Shown: positions 44,447-53,300 of the stretch, one piece after another
Layout of the letters: each line of letters begins with the position of its first letter
Position numbering within the stretch: the stretch's first letter is position 1
Notes under the pieces: model-generated
Databases searched by the model: none
Seen by the model: only the letters and a program-made list of their open reading frames with translations
Told to the model about the DNA's origin: nothing
NCBI RefSeq assembly: GCF_001273835.1
Contig: NZ_JHEI01000144.1
Coordinates: forward strand, 1 to 64,000
Direction of reading: 5' to 3'
Source of the DNA: Leucobacter celer subsp. astrifaciens
Lineage (GTDB): Bacteria > Actinomycetota > Actinomycetes > Actinomycetales > Microbacteriaceae
Length of the DNA stretch: 64,000 nt
Translations under genes and position numbers: made by a program

Positions 44447-45685
44447 ATGACTGGAACGGAACGCGGGAACTCGAAGCACGGGCCGAATCTGGCAGAACTG
44501 CTCGCGCAGCCGGGCCCCTGGACCGTCGCCTACGTCGACGGCACCGGCGGAGAACCGCGGGTCGTCGAGGAGGCCAGGCAGGAGAGCGCTGTGCGACGGC
44601 TCGAGGACGCCGGCGCACCCGAGGATGATCGGCGGGCGGTCGAACGGGCGCTGCGCGATGCGACCGGAGTGCCGAGCCCATCGGCGCGCTACCTGCTGGT
44701 GCGCGCCGGCGAGGTGGTGCTCGACGAGTGGTTCGCCGATACGCGGCGCGGACCCGAGGTGCTCTCCCATGGAGCTGCGCCGTCCGTCGTCCCGCTGCTG
44801 CGGCACCGCACCTTCTCGCCCCGCTATCTCGTGGTGGAGACGACGCGCGACGGCGCGGACCTGCGGCTCGAGCGCGCCGGGAGGGCGGAGACGGAGCACG
44901 AAGCGAGTGTCGAGGGCAGCACCGACGCGCTGCCCAAGGTGCAGGCCGGCGGATGGTCGCACGCCCGGTGGCAGCGGCACTCGGAGGAGGTCTGGAAGCA
45001 CAATCAGACCGAGATCGCGGCGGCGGTCGACCGGCTCGTGCGCGAGAACCGTCCGGCGTTCATCGTGATGTCCGGCGACCTGCGCGCTCGGCAGCTGCTG
45101 CGCGAGCGGCTGTCGCCCGAGAGCGCCGAGCTGCTCGTCGAGGTGGAGGCGAACACGCGCGCCGAGGGCGCCGATGAGGGCCGTCTGGACCGGGCGGTCG
45201 CCGACGTGCTGGACGCGCTGAGCACGCGCCGGATCGAGGACGCCCTCTCGCAGGCGGGCGCCGATGACGGTGCGCGCCGGGCCGAGGGATCCGCCGAGGT
45301 GGTCGCCGCGCTGCAGCAGGCGCGAGTCAAGACCCTGCTGCTGGACGCGCGCCTCATCGACGCCGAGGAGACCCTCGAGATGCTCGGCGCCGAGCCCTGG
45401 GTGGCCGATGGATCCAGTGCGCCGGGGACGGCGCCCTCTCTCGGCCGTGCACCGCTCGCAGAGGCCCTCGCGCGGGGCGCGGTGCTGACCGGAGCGAGCG
45501 TGCGGATCGTCGAGGAACCGGACCGGGAGCCGGGCGAGGCCCGATCGGATCGAGCGGCGCGACCGCCCCTTGCGGTCCTGCGGTGGGCGGATCCCGCGAC
45601 CGCGGATCCCGAGGCCGCGGAGGCCGCGGGAAGCGGGAACCCGGAGTCTCCTGACCCGCCCCGATCCGCCGCGCCTCTGCACTAG
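44447..45685 (+). CDS. baeRF2/Rv2629-like protein (release-factor-1-like fold)
   Basis: 412 residues. The middle is typical of the actinobacterial Rv2629 / baeRF family: GGWSHARWQRHSEEVWKHN, then AFIVMSGDLRARQLL and a final VKTLLLDARLI. The family resembles the eRF1/Vms1 fold and is linked to stress and ribosome rescue; activity here is inferred. The C-terminal 80 residues are a disordered Ala/Pro/Glu tail. Confidence 0.78.
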   Translation: MTGTERGNSKHGPNLAELLAQPGPWTVAYVDGTGGEPRVVEEARQESAVRRLEDAGAPEDDRRAVERALRDATGVPSPSARYLLVRAGEVVLDEWFADTRRGPEVLSHGAAPSVVPLLRHRTFSPRYLVVETTRDGADLRLERAGRAETEHEASVEGSTDALPKVQAGGWSHARWQRHSEEVWKHNQTEIAAAVDRLVRENRPAFIVMSGDLRARQLLRERLSPESAELLVEVEANTRAEGADEGRLDRAVADVLDALSTRRIEDALSQAGADDGARRAEGSAEVVAALQQARVKTLLLDARLIDAEETLEMLGAEPWVADGSSAPGTAPSLGRAPLAEALARGAVLTGASVRIVEEPDREPGEARSDRAARPPLAVLRWADPATADPEAAEAAGSGNPESPDPPRSAAPLH

Positions 45686-45798
45686 AGTCGGCAGCAGACG
45701 GGCGGAGCCAGCAGAGCCAGACAGGAGGATGGGCGAGCAGATCGATCACGATCCACGGCTCGCTCGCCCACCTCACCGGAGCAGTGCGGAGGTGCGGG

Positions 45799-46308
45799 AT
45801 GCGGGGAGCGGAGACCGAGGACGCCGACGAGGCGGGCGGGTTCGACGACGGCCGCGAGGAGAGCGCCAACGAGCGGGCCGACCGCAACTGGAACGAGATC
45901 CTGCAGGAGCTGCGCGTCGCGCAGACGGGTGCTCAGATCCTCGGCGCCTTCCTCCTCGCGGTGGCATTCCAGCCGCGCTTCACCGAACTCGACCGGTACC
46001 AGCTGACGCTCTATCTGATCCTCGTCGCGCTCGCGGGCATCGCGGCGGCGCTGGGACTCGCCCCCGTCAGCCTGCACCGCACCCACTTCGGTCGACGCCA
46101 GAAGGTGCGCATCGTGCGCATCGGCAGCCGGCTGCTCGCGGCCGATCTGGTGGTGCTCGCGCTGCTCGCCGCGGGGGTGACGAGCCTGATCTTCGACTTC
46201 ACGCTCGGCCGCGCGGCCGGCTTCGCCGCCCTCGGGGCCGGAGCGCTCGTGGTCGTGGTGCTCTGGGCCGCCGTTCCGAAGTTCGGGATCCGGCCCAGAT
46301 CTCGATGA
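45799..46308 (+). CDS. DUF6328-family membrane protein
   Basis: 169 residues; ATG 45799 has CGGAGG upstream. An acidic N-terminus is followed by NWNEILQELRVAQTGAQIL, the DUF6328 hallmark, then four membrane helices with a basic RRQKVRIVRIGSR loop. Function unknown. It commonly travels with stress genes in actinobacteria. Confidence 0.75.
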   Translation: MRGAETEDADEAGGFDDGREESANERADRNWNEILQELRVAQTGAQILGAFLLAVAFQPRFTELDRYQLTLYLILVALAGIAAALGLAPVSLHRTHFGRRQKVRIVRIGSRLLAADLVVLALLAAGVTSLIFDFTLGRAAGFAALGAGALVVVVLWAAVPKFGIRPRSR

Positions 46309-46398
46309 GGGGTGTCGGATCCCGGTGACCGCCGGATCCCGGTGACTGCGCAGGACCCCATCGTTCGTTTCCGGGGTCGGAGGCCCGGTGCCGTTACA

Positions 46399-46480
46399 GC
46401 CCGGTGATGCTCAGCCTGGTTTCGTTCAGCCCGGCGTCGCCCGGTCCGGTGTCGCTCAGTCCGGTGTCGCTCAGTCCGGC
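46399..46480. repeat. Short tandem repeats before a convergent gene end
   Basis: Several imperfect copies of a 15-base unit close to CAGTCCGGTGTCGCT occur here, and a GGATCCCGGTGAC unit occurs twice at about 46317-46345. The array overlaps the last codons of the minus-strand gene at 46471. No function can be given. Confidence 0.5.
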
Positions 46481-46806
46481 GGGTCGATCGAGATGTGATC
46501 CTCGTCCTGGCGCTCCGCCTCGCTCGTGCGGGCGCCCTCTTTGGCATCGGTCTCCGTCTCGAAGACGTCGGCGCCCTCGTCCGGGTCGAGTTCGGCGTCG
46601 CCGTGGGCGTCCTCCTCGTGCTTGCCGGCCGCGCGGGGCGGGTCGGCCGCGTCCGGACCGACCTGTCCGGCCTGGTCGGCGGTCGGCACGGATGCGTCCA
46701 CCGAATCGGGTGCCGTCGCGGTCGGAGAGCGCGGATCCCGATCCCGATCCCGGTCCTCACCCGGCTCGATGCGCTCGGGATCCTCGTGCGTCTGCTGCGG
46801 TTCCAT
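46471..46806 (-). CDS. Acidic low-complexity protein
   Basis: 111 residues. ATG 46806 follows GAGGAGG. The chain is almost all Asp, Glu, Pro, Ala, Arg and Thr, with an RDRDRD run and no hydrophobic core, so it should be disordered. No family can be assigned. Convergent with the DUF6328 gene. Confidence 0.6.
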   Translation of the reverse strand: MEPQQTHEDPERIEPGEDRDRDRDPRSPTATAPDSVDASVPTADQAGQVGPDAADPPRAAGKHEEDAHGDAELDPDEGADVFETETDAKEGARTSEAERQDEDHISIDPPD

Positions 46807-47011
46807 GATCAGCACCTCCTCGTCCCTCACGAAGCTACCCGAGCCGTTCCCGGCCCGGACCGGGGTTGTCGGCAGAACCGGTCTCTGCTATCGCACCACT
46901 CCTCTCCGATGCGGTGCCGTGCTGTCAAGGGGGCTGCGGGAGGACGTGCGCGGCGCATAGCGTGAAGGCGCCAGGCGGCCCGGTCGCCTCAGCCGGACCG
47001 AAGGGGCTCCC

Positions 47012-48160
47012 ATGTTGAAACGCACTCCCGCAGCAGTTTCTCACGCCGCGGGTGCCCGAACCGCGGGGCTCCGCACCGTCGGGGTCGAGCAGGAGCTGCT
47101 GCTCGTCGACCCGCGCACCGGTGCGCCGGTCGCCGCGAGCGAGCAACTGCAGCGCGAGGTGGAGGCAGGCCGGGCCGCGCTGCTCGAGAGCGAGGTGAAG
47201 CAGGAGCAGATCGAGGTGATCTCGCCGCCGTTCACCGCGCTGGAGCGGGTGGCCGAGGCGATCAGCGAGGGGCGGCGCGTCGCGGACGCGGCTGCGCAGC
47301 GCGTCGGCACCCGCGCGGTGGCCCTCGGAACGAGCGTGGTCGCGGGGGAGACCCACCTGACGCTCCGCCCGCGCTACCTCGCGATGTCGTCGCAGTTCGG
47401 GATCACGATGCGGGAGCAGCTGACGTGCGGGCTCCACGTGCACGTCGGGGTGGAGAGCGATGACGAGGGAGTGGCCGTGCTCGATCGCATCCGCCCCTGG
47501 CTGCACGCGCTGCTCGCGTTGAGCGGCAATTCGCCGTTCTGGTGCGGCGAGGGCACGGGCTACGACAGCTATCGGTATCAGGTCTGGGCCAGGTGGCCGT
47601 CGTCCGGTCCGTACGAGCCGTTCGGGTCGGCGGCGGCCTACCGCGGGAGAGTGCGATCGATGCTCGAGACCGGTGTCGTCCGCGATCCGGGTATGGTCTA
47701 CTTCGACGCGCGGCTGAGCGATCACCTGCCGACCGTTGAGATCCGGGTGCCCGACGTCGGCATGGACGCCGAGCACGTCGTCGCGATCGCCGCGCTGACG
47801 CGCGCACTCGTCGAGACCGCGGCGCGGGACTGGCTGCGCGGTGTCGAGCCGATCCGCACGCCGACCGCGGTGCTGCGGCTCGCGATGTGGTCGGCCAGCC
47901 GCTACGGCCTGCGCGAGACCCTCGTCGAGCCCGGCACGGGCCGCGAAGTCGAGGCGAGCGCCGTGATCGACGCGCTCATGCGTCACACTGCACCGGCGCT
48001 CCGCGAGAGCGGCGATCTCTCGCGGACCGCGGCGGCCGTCTCGGGAATGCTCGCGGGCGGCACCGGATCGGAGCGCCAGCGGCGCGTATTGGGCGAGAGC
48101 GGGGAGCTACGGGCGGTCGTGGCCGACGCGATCGAGGTCACGCATCGCGGGATCGCGTGA
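47012..48160 (+). CDS. ybdK: Carboxylate-amine ligase / glutamate-cysteine ligase-like (YbdK family)
   Basis: 382 residues. Gamma-glutamylcysteine synthetase fold: TVGVEQELLLVDP, KQEQIEV, TCGLHVHVGV, FWCGEGTGYDSYRYQVW, and VEIRVPDVGMDAEHVV. YbdK-type enzymes make gamma-glutamyl-cysteine only weakly, and their real substrate is not settled. Stands alone, with its own intergenic region on each side. Confidence 0.88.
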   Translation: MLKRTPAAVSHAAGARTAGLRTVGVEQELLLVDPRTGAPVAASEQLQREVEAGRAALLESEVKQEQIEVISPPFTALERVAEAISEGRRVADAAAQRVGTRAVALGTSVVAGETHLTLRPRYLAMSSQFGITMREQLTCGLHVHVGVESDDEGVAVLDRIRPWLHALLALSGNSPFWCGEGTGYDSYRYQVWARWPSSGPYEPFGSAAAYRGRVRSMLETGVVRDPGMVYFDARLSDHLPTVEIRVPDVGMDAEHVVAIAALTRALVETAARDWLRGVEPIRTPTAVLRLAMWSASRYGLRETLVEPGTGREVEASAVIDALMRHTAPALRESGDLSRTAAAVSGMLAGGTGSERQRRVLGESGELRAVVADAIEVTHRGIA

Positions 48161-48252
48161 CCGCGGGATCGGCGTGACGAGCGCCCACCCGGTCGCGACC
48201 GCCTCGATTGTATGGCGAGGGCTCGAGGAGACGATGGTCCGCGCGTGGACGC

Positions 48253-48546
48253 CTACTCGTCGAGCTCCTCGAGCATCTCCTGCGCGCGCTCGCGCTCGAA
48301 CCGAACGACTTCGTCCGTGACCGTGACCGTGAACGCGAGCGCGCGCAGGAGCAGACGCCGCGCTTCGCCGGGCCGGCCGGTGACGGCGAGGCACTCTCCG
48401 AGAGCGACCAGGCTGCGCAGCAGCAACGCCGAATCCGGGGTCTTCGCAGCCCCGATCAGAGCGCGGAGCAGCGGTTCTGCGCTCTTCGGTTGGCCCCGAT
48501 CCAGCAGCAGCAGTGCTTCCTGAAGAACCGACTCTTCGGAGTCCAT
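48253..48546 (-). CDS. Small TPR-like helical protein
   Basis: 97 residues from ATG 48546 (an upstream GTG at 48582 would add 12). Pattern of paired helices: QEALLLLDRGQPKSAEPLLR, ALLLRSLVALGECLAVTGRP, EARRLLLRAL. This resembles two tetratricopeptide units. Partner unknown. Divergent from the sigma factor gene. Confidence 0.6.
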   Translation of the reverse strand: MDSEESVLQEALLLLDRGQPKSAEPLLRALIGAAKTPDSALLLRSLVALGECLAVTGRPGEARRLLLRALAFTVTVTDEVVRFERERAQEMLEELDE

Positions 48547-48899
48547 GTCTTCATTATCGGCGGTTCGGCTCCATCCCGACACTGGAATCGTGTTCGTCGC
48601 AGCCGGGTATCGTCCTCGGCAGCCTGGCCCTCAGATGCTCCACGGCAGCGCCGCCCACGGCCCGCGCCGCTCGCCGTCGAGCGCTCTGAGTGTCGTTCAT
48701 CGCCGAACATCCGCAAACAGCCGATGAAAGTTTCGCGATGAGCTTTCAATGGATGATGCGCGACCCTCACCCGAATCTTCACCCGGATCCGTGCTTGGGG
48801 ACCGCGCGGGCCAGGCTTATGATCATTCTCATTCAGCAGCCGTCGATCGGAACAACGGCCGTCTGATTCATGGGGTATCAGGGAGAGGGGCGCCGCGAG
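48547..48899. other. Divergent promoter region before the sigma factor gene
   Basis: About 350 bases without a supported gene. A TGAAAG...CTTTCA inverted repeat lies near 48724-48747, and an AT-richer patch (GCTTATGATCATTCTCATTC) lies near 48815-48835 before the sigma gene. Either could be a control site. Neither matches a motif I can name. Confidence 0.35.
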
Positions 48900-50117
48900 A
48901 TGAGTGACGCGGTACTCAGGCACGATGATTCGGCTGCGCGCGGGATCGCTGCCGCTGCGATGGATGACCAGGGCTTGTGCGCGGTCGTCCGTCATGGCGC
49001 CGACACCGAGGACGGGCGGGCGGCGTTCGCCGAGCTGTACGAGCGCCACCGGGATACGGTGATGGCGCAGGCGTACTCGATGACCGGCGACCGGGCCGTG
49101 GCGGAGGACCTCGTCGCGGAGACCTTCGCCCGTGTGCTGCGGGCGTTGTCGAACGGGAACGGCCCCCAGGAATCCGTGCTGGGGTACCTGCTGATCTCGC
49201 TGCGGAGCGAGGCGATCCGCACGTGTCAGGCGGAGGCCGGCACCGTGCAGGTGGAGCCGTCGATCCTCGCCGAGATGATCGATGAGCAGGAGCCGGACTT
49301 CAGCGATGCGCTGTCCGAGCGGGATCAAATCGGTCGCGCGTTCGCGCGGATTCCGGAGGATGCGCGCCGGGTGCTGTGGCTGCTCGACGTGGAGCAGACC
49401 ACGATCGAGGCCGCCGCGGAGCACCTCGGCATGTCCGCTGGAGCGGTGCGCGTGCTCGCGCACCGCTCCAGGAAGAAGCTCGCGACCGCGTATCTGCAGC
49501 AGTACGTCGAGGCGTCCGATCCCGCCTGCACCGAGATCGCGGTCCTTCTCGCGGAGCATGTGCGCGGCGAACTCGGCAAGCGCGGCGCCGGCAGGGTCGA
49601 GGCGCACCTCCCGAACTGCGTGCACTGCACCGGTCAGGTGCGGCGCCTCGCGAGTCTGCAGGGGCAACTGCGCGCCTGGGGCGCACCGCTGCTCGCGGGC
49701 GGCACCGTTACGGGGTTCGTGCTCGGCGGAGATGCGCCGGCCGCGGTCGCTGCGCCCCAGCGCCCCTCCGAGGCGGGCGCGTCCAGCGGAAACGGTGCGA
49801 AGGCCGCGGCTTGGATCGGACTCGCTGCGGGGGTCGCGCTGCTGATCGCCGGAGCGTTCGCGCTGTTCCCGCGGGACGCGACCGGCACGCCGGACACGCC
49901 CCGGACGATGGAGGCCGGTGCTCCGGTCGGCGAGCGCACCGCACCCTCGCCGGTCGACCGGGAGGCCCTCCCCGCGGAGGACGGCGGAACGGAAGCCGAA
50001 ACCGTCGACCACACCCCTCGCGAGGAGGAGCCCGCTGATACCCCGGTGCTTCCCGAGGGAGGGCCCGATGTGCCGGTGGATGACACCACCCCGAATTGGA
50101 AGCTCCGAAACGAGTAG
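48900..50117 (+). CDS. ECF-type sigma factor with fused zinc-finger and membrane tail
   Basis: 405 residues from ATG 48900 (ATG 48870 is possible but has no site). The sigma-2 region is AFAELYERHRDTVMAQAY...RAVAEDLVAETFARVLRAL; the sigma-4 region is IPEDARRVLWLLDVEQTTIE...GMSAGAVRVLAHRSRKKL. A zinc-binding H-x3-C-x2-C (AHLPNCVHC) follows near residue 235, then one membrane helix (AAAWIGLAAGVALLIAGAF) and a 90-residue acidic exterior. The tail looks like a fused anti-sigma that holds the sigma at the membrane. The next gene, a giant surface protein, is the obvious target. Confidence 0.85.
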   Translation: MSDAVLRHDDSAARGIAAAAMDDQGLCAVVRHGADTEDGRAAFAELYERHRDTVMAQAYSMTGDRAVAEDLVAETFARVLRALSNGNGPQESVLGYLLISLRSEAIRTCQAEAGTVQVEPSILAEMIDEQEPDFSDALSERDQIGRAFARIPEDARRVLWLLDVEQTTIEAAAEHLGMSAGAVRVLAHRSRKKLATAYLQQYVEASDPACTEIAVLLAEHVRGELGKRGAGRVEAHLPNCVHCTGQVRRLASLQGQLRAWGAPLLAGGTVTGFVLGGDAPAAVAAPQRPSEAGASSGNGAKAAAWIGLAAGVALLIAGAFALFPRDATGTPDTPRTMEAGAPVGERTAPSPVDREALPAEDGGTEAETVDHTPREEEPADTPVLPEGGPDVPVDDTTPNWKLRNE

Positions 50118-50316
50118 CAGGCGGATGACGGCACTGCGCGTGACGGCGTGCTCTGCCCCGTCTCTGCACCGGCGCGGGAAAACTTCTTGGACGTCGTTGT
50201 AACACGGCCCGACCGTCGCGGTCTTTAGATGCGAAGGGCAAGGAGTCCGCGTGCGTTGGCGTGCACGTGGACGGGGAATGGAGACGCCCCGCAGCCCTTG
50301 AATCAGAGGAGATGCA

Positions 50317-53300
50317 TTGAATACCGTTGACCGTTTGCCGGGCTGCAGCTCGGCGAAGAGAACCCTGTTTTCCGGGGGAGGTGTACGGAGGCTCACCGCC
50401 TCCGCGATCGCGATCGCGCTCGCATTCACCCTCGCCCCAGCAACCGCGTCGTGGGCGGACGAACCCGACACGGCGACCGAGGCGCAGCAAGGCGCTGAGG
50501 GCGCCGGAACCGGTGAGGTCTCCGAAGGCGAAGGCGAAGGCACCGGCGCCGATGGCGCTGACGACGCCGAGGGCGGCTCGGACGGGACCGGGGGCGGTGA
50601 GCAGGGCGTGCAGCCACTCGCAGACTCGGAGGACCTGCCCTCGCTCGCTCTTCAGATGCGGATCGCGTCCGACGGTACCGAGTCGTGGGACGCTGACGAC
50701 ACGGCCGGTAACGACTCGGGGCCGAAGAACGGCATCGTGCGCGTGAACGACACCGTCACCTACGAGGTCGAGTACGTCGTCACGAACAACGACGCCGAGA
50801 ACCTCACCTGGTCGGTGACGTTCCCCAAGGGCATGGAGCTGACCGAGATTCCCGGCTACTGCCAGGCGACCGGCTCCTCGCTCTCGCCCGAGACCGCGGG
50901 CGAGCCCGCGCTGCCGTTGACGGCGGACTCGATCGACGAGCTCAGCGAACAGACGTTGACCTGCAACATGGGCAACCGCTCGGTGGCGACGGACAAGGTG
51001 TTCGTGACGACGAAGGTGTTGAATCTTGTTCATCAGGGGCAGGATCTTCCGATCCTCGCTGCGACGGTCACTGCCGACGGCGTTGAGGAGCCGATCGCGG
51101 CGACGCCGCCGCTGCCGACGGTGAAGGCTTCGGCGAGACTGATGTGGGACATCTCGAAGAACAGTGTCGCGCTGCAGGAGAACACCGGATATCACTACGG
51201 CCCGATCAATACTCAGTGCCCCTGGAACACGGCTCGCACGTGTAAGCAGACCACCTACCATGTGCTGTTCTCCGCACCGGCCGGAGGCAAGGGTGCCATG
51301 CCTGCGATCGGCGACATCACCTTCACCGATGATCTCTCGCCCGCGGCGATGTATCCGTCGCTTTCCGGGACCGACATCGATGCGATCGAGGCCGACCTCG
51401 ACAAGTACGGTTCGCGAGCTTACGTTGGGGGCACCGGTTACGGTGTTCCTGGAACGGAGGCGACCGGCACGCAGGACGCCACCTCGCGTAGCGAGGTGAA
51501 CTCGGTTCGTGATTCTGGCACGATGAGTCTCGTTCAGCCCGGCCCAGGAGAGACTGCCGAAATTACTATTTCGGCGCCAGATATGAGTTTGCGCACCTAT
51601 CCCACCGAAGCGCTGCGTCCAGTCGGGACCGCTCTGCCCGGGGATGCTGCTTACGCTGTTGCGCAGGCAATTAACGTGTTCACCCCGGTGGATGTCATCC
51701 GTGACTTCGGTACCGAATCCTCGACACATAACTCTTGGACGTTGCCGACGTTCAACTCATACACCGACCTCGACATCAGAGGCTTTGATCCGGCCAGTGA
51801 CGTGCAGACGTCGGTCGATCAGCCCGGCGAGAACGCGACGAGCCTGCCAGCAGGGGTCACTGGCCCCGTGCATTGGAACGACTACCGCACGACGACGCCC
51901 ATCGTCGAGTTGACGGGGGGATTCAGGAAACGGTTCGCAGGGCATCCCGGTGCCGAGGGCAACATGACCTCGACGGAGTTCTCGCCGTCGAACAATATCC
52001 ACGGTGAGGGCCCTCCCGGGGGAGCCACGATCCAGAGCGGTAGCATCACTGTGGCACCGACTCAGACGGTGACCTCGCAGTTGTTCTTCCGGGGAACCAA
52101 ACCGGATGCGCCTGCACCGGTGAGCGCGATCGGCTGTGATGCGTGGGACAACACGAAACTCAACCTGCACGCGGTGGACGCTCCCGCAGCTATCGGCGCT
52201 GGATACACCTCCGCTATGCAGCGAGTGCCTTCCGAAGGCGAAGCGGTCTGGGTCTCCGGCTACAACAATGTGCCCGGAACATACTTCGCGACGGAGAAGA
52301 GCCAGGTGCCGAACGTGACGTTCCAGTACTCGGCTGCTCCTGGCGCTGAAGGCACGGCTACTGAGTGCGGCGATGCGCAGGGGCCCTGGTACGACAACCC
52401 GTCGGAGGTGCCCGGCAACGATCCCGCACTTGCCGCAGACGGGATCTATACCGCTGTGGCTCGGGTCCGCGCCTTCGTGAACCTGCCTGAACCTGTCTCC
52501 AACCACTCGTACCTGGGCGACGGGGTCTATCTCGTGATCTCGATCGGGCTTCGTGCGGCTGACAACGGCATGCCCACGGGAACGACCTTGCCGAACTACG
52601 GCGGCGTGAAGATGGTCATCGGTGAAGAACTGACGTCTGAGGAGCTTCTCGCGCACACTCAGAGTTGGTCGCAGGCGACCTACACCTCGGAGACGCACGC
52701 GGGTTCCGGCGGCGACCGCCTGATCCTCGCCCACGCGCAGGCACGTATCGATAAGCAGGTGCGCAAGGGCGACTCGGGTGCGTTCTCGAACACGCCGCCC
52801 AATGTGACCGGCGGCGACCTGGTGCAGTACCAACTGTCTCCGTCCCTCACGAGCGGCGCGATGACGCCGGGCATCCTGAAGGACGTGTGGGTGGAGGACT
52901 GCCTGCCGGCATCGCAGTCGTACGACACGGCGTCGGTGACGCCGGCGGTCGTATCGCCGGGTTCGACGCCGGGTGATGCGCAGCGTCCGGCGTGTGCCGC
53001 TGGAGAGACCTACATCCGCTGGGTGCTGCCCGATCATGAGGTGAATGCGGTGATCGAGCCGATCATCCTGTCGGTCGAGGTGTCGCCGACGGCCGCAGAC
53101 GGGGTGTACACGAACACGGTCGTGGTGTGGGCTGAGGATGACGCCTCGCCGCTGGAGCAGCGTCGAGATCAGGCGCAGATCCAGATCGCGAACATCGCGG
53201 GTATCAAGCTCGAGAAGGTCGCGCTCACTCCGGTGGTGCAGGTCAACAGAACCGGCCAGGACACGAACGAGTTGAACAAGTGGGCGGTGCGTCTCACGAA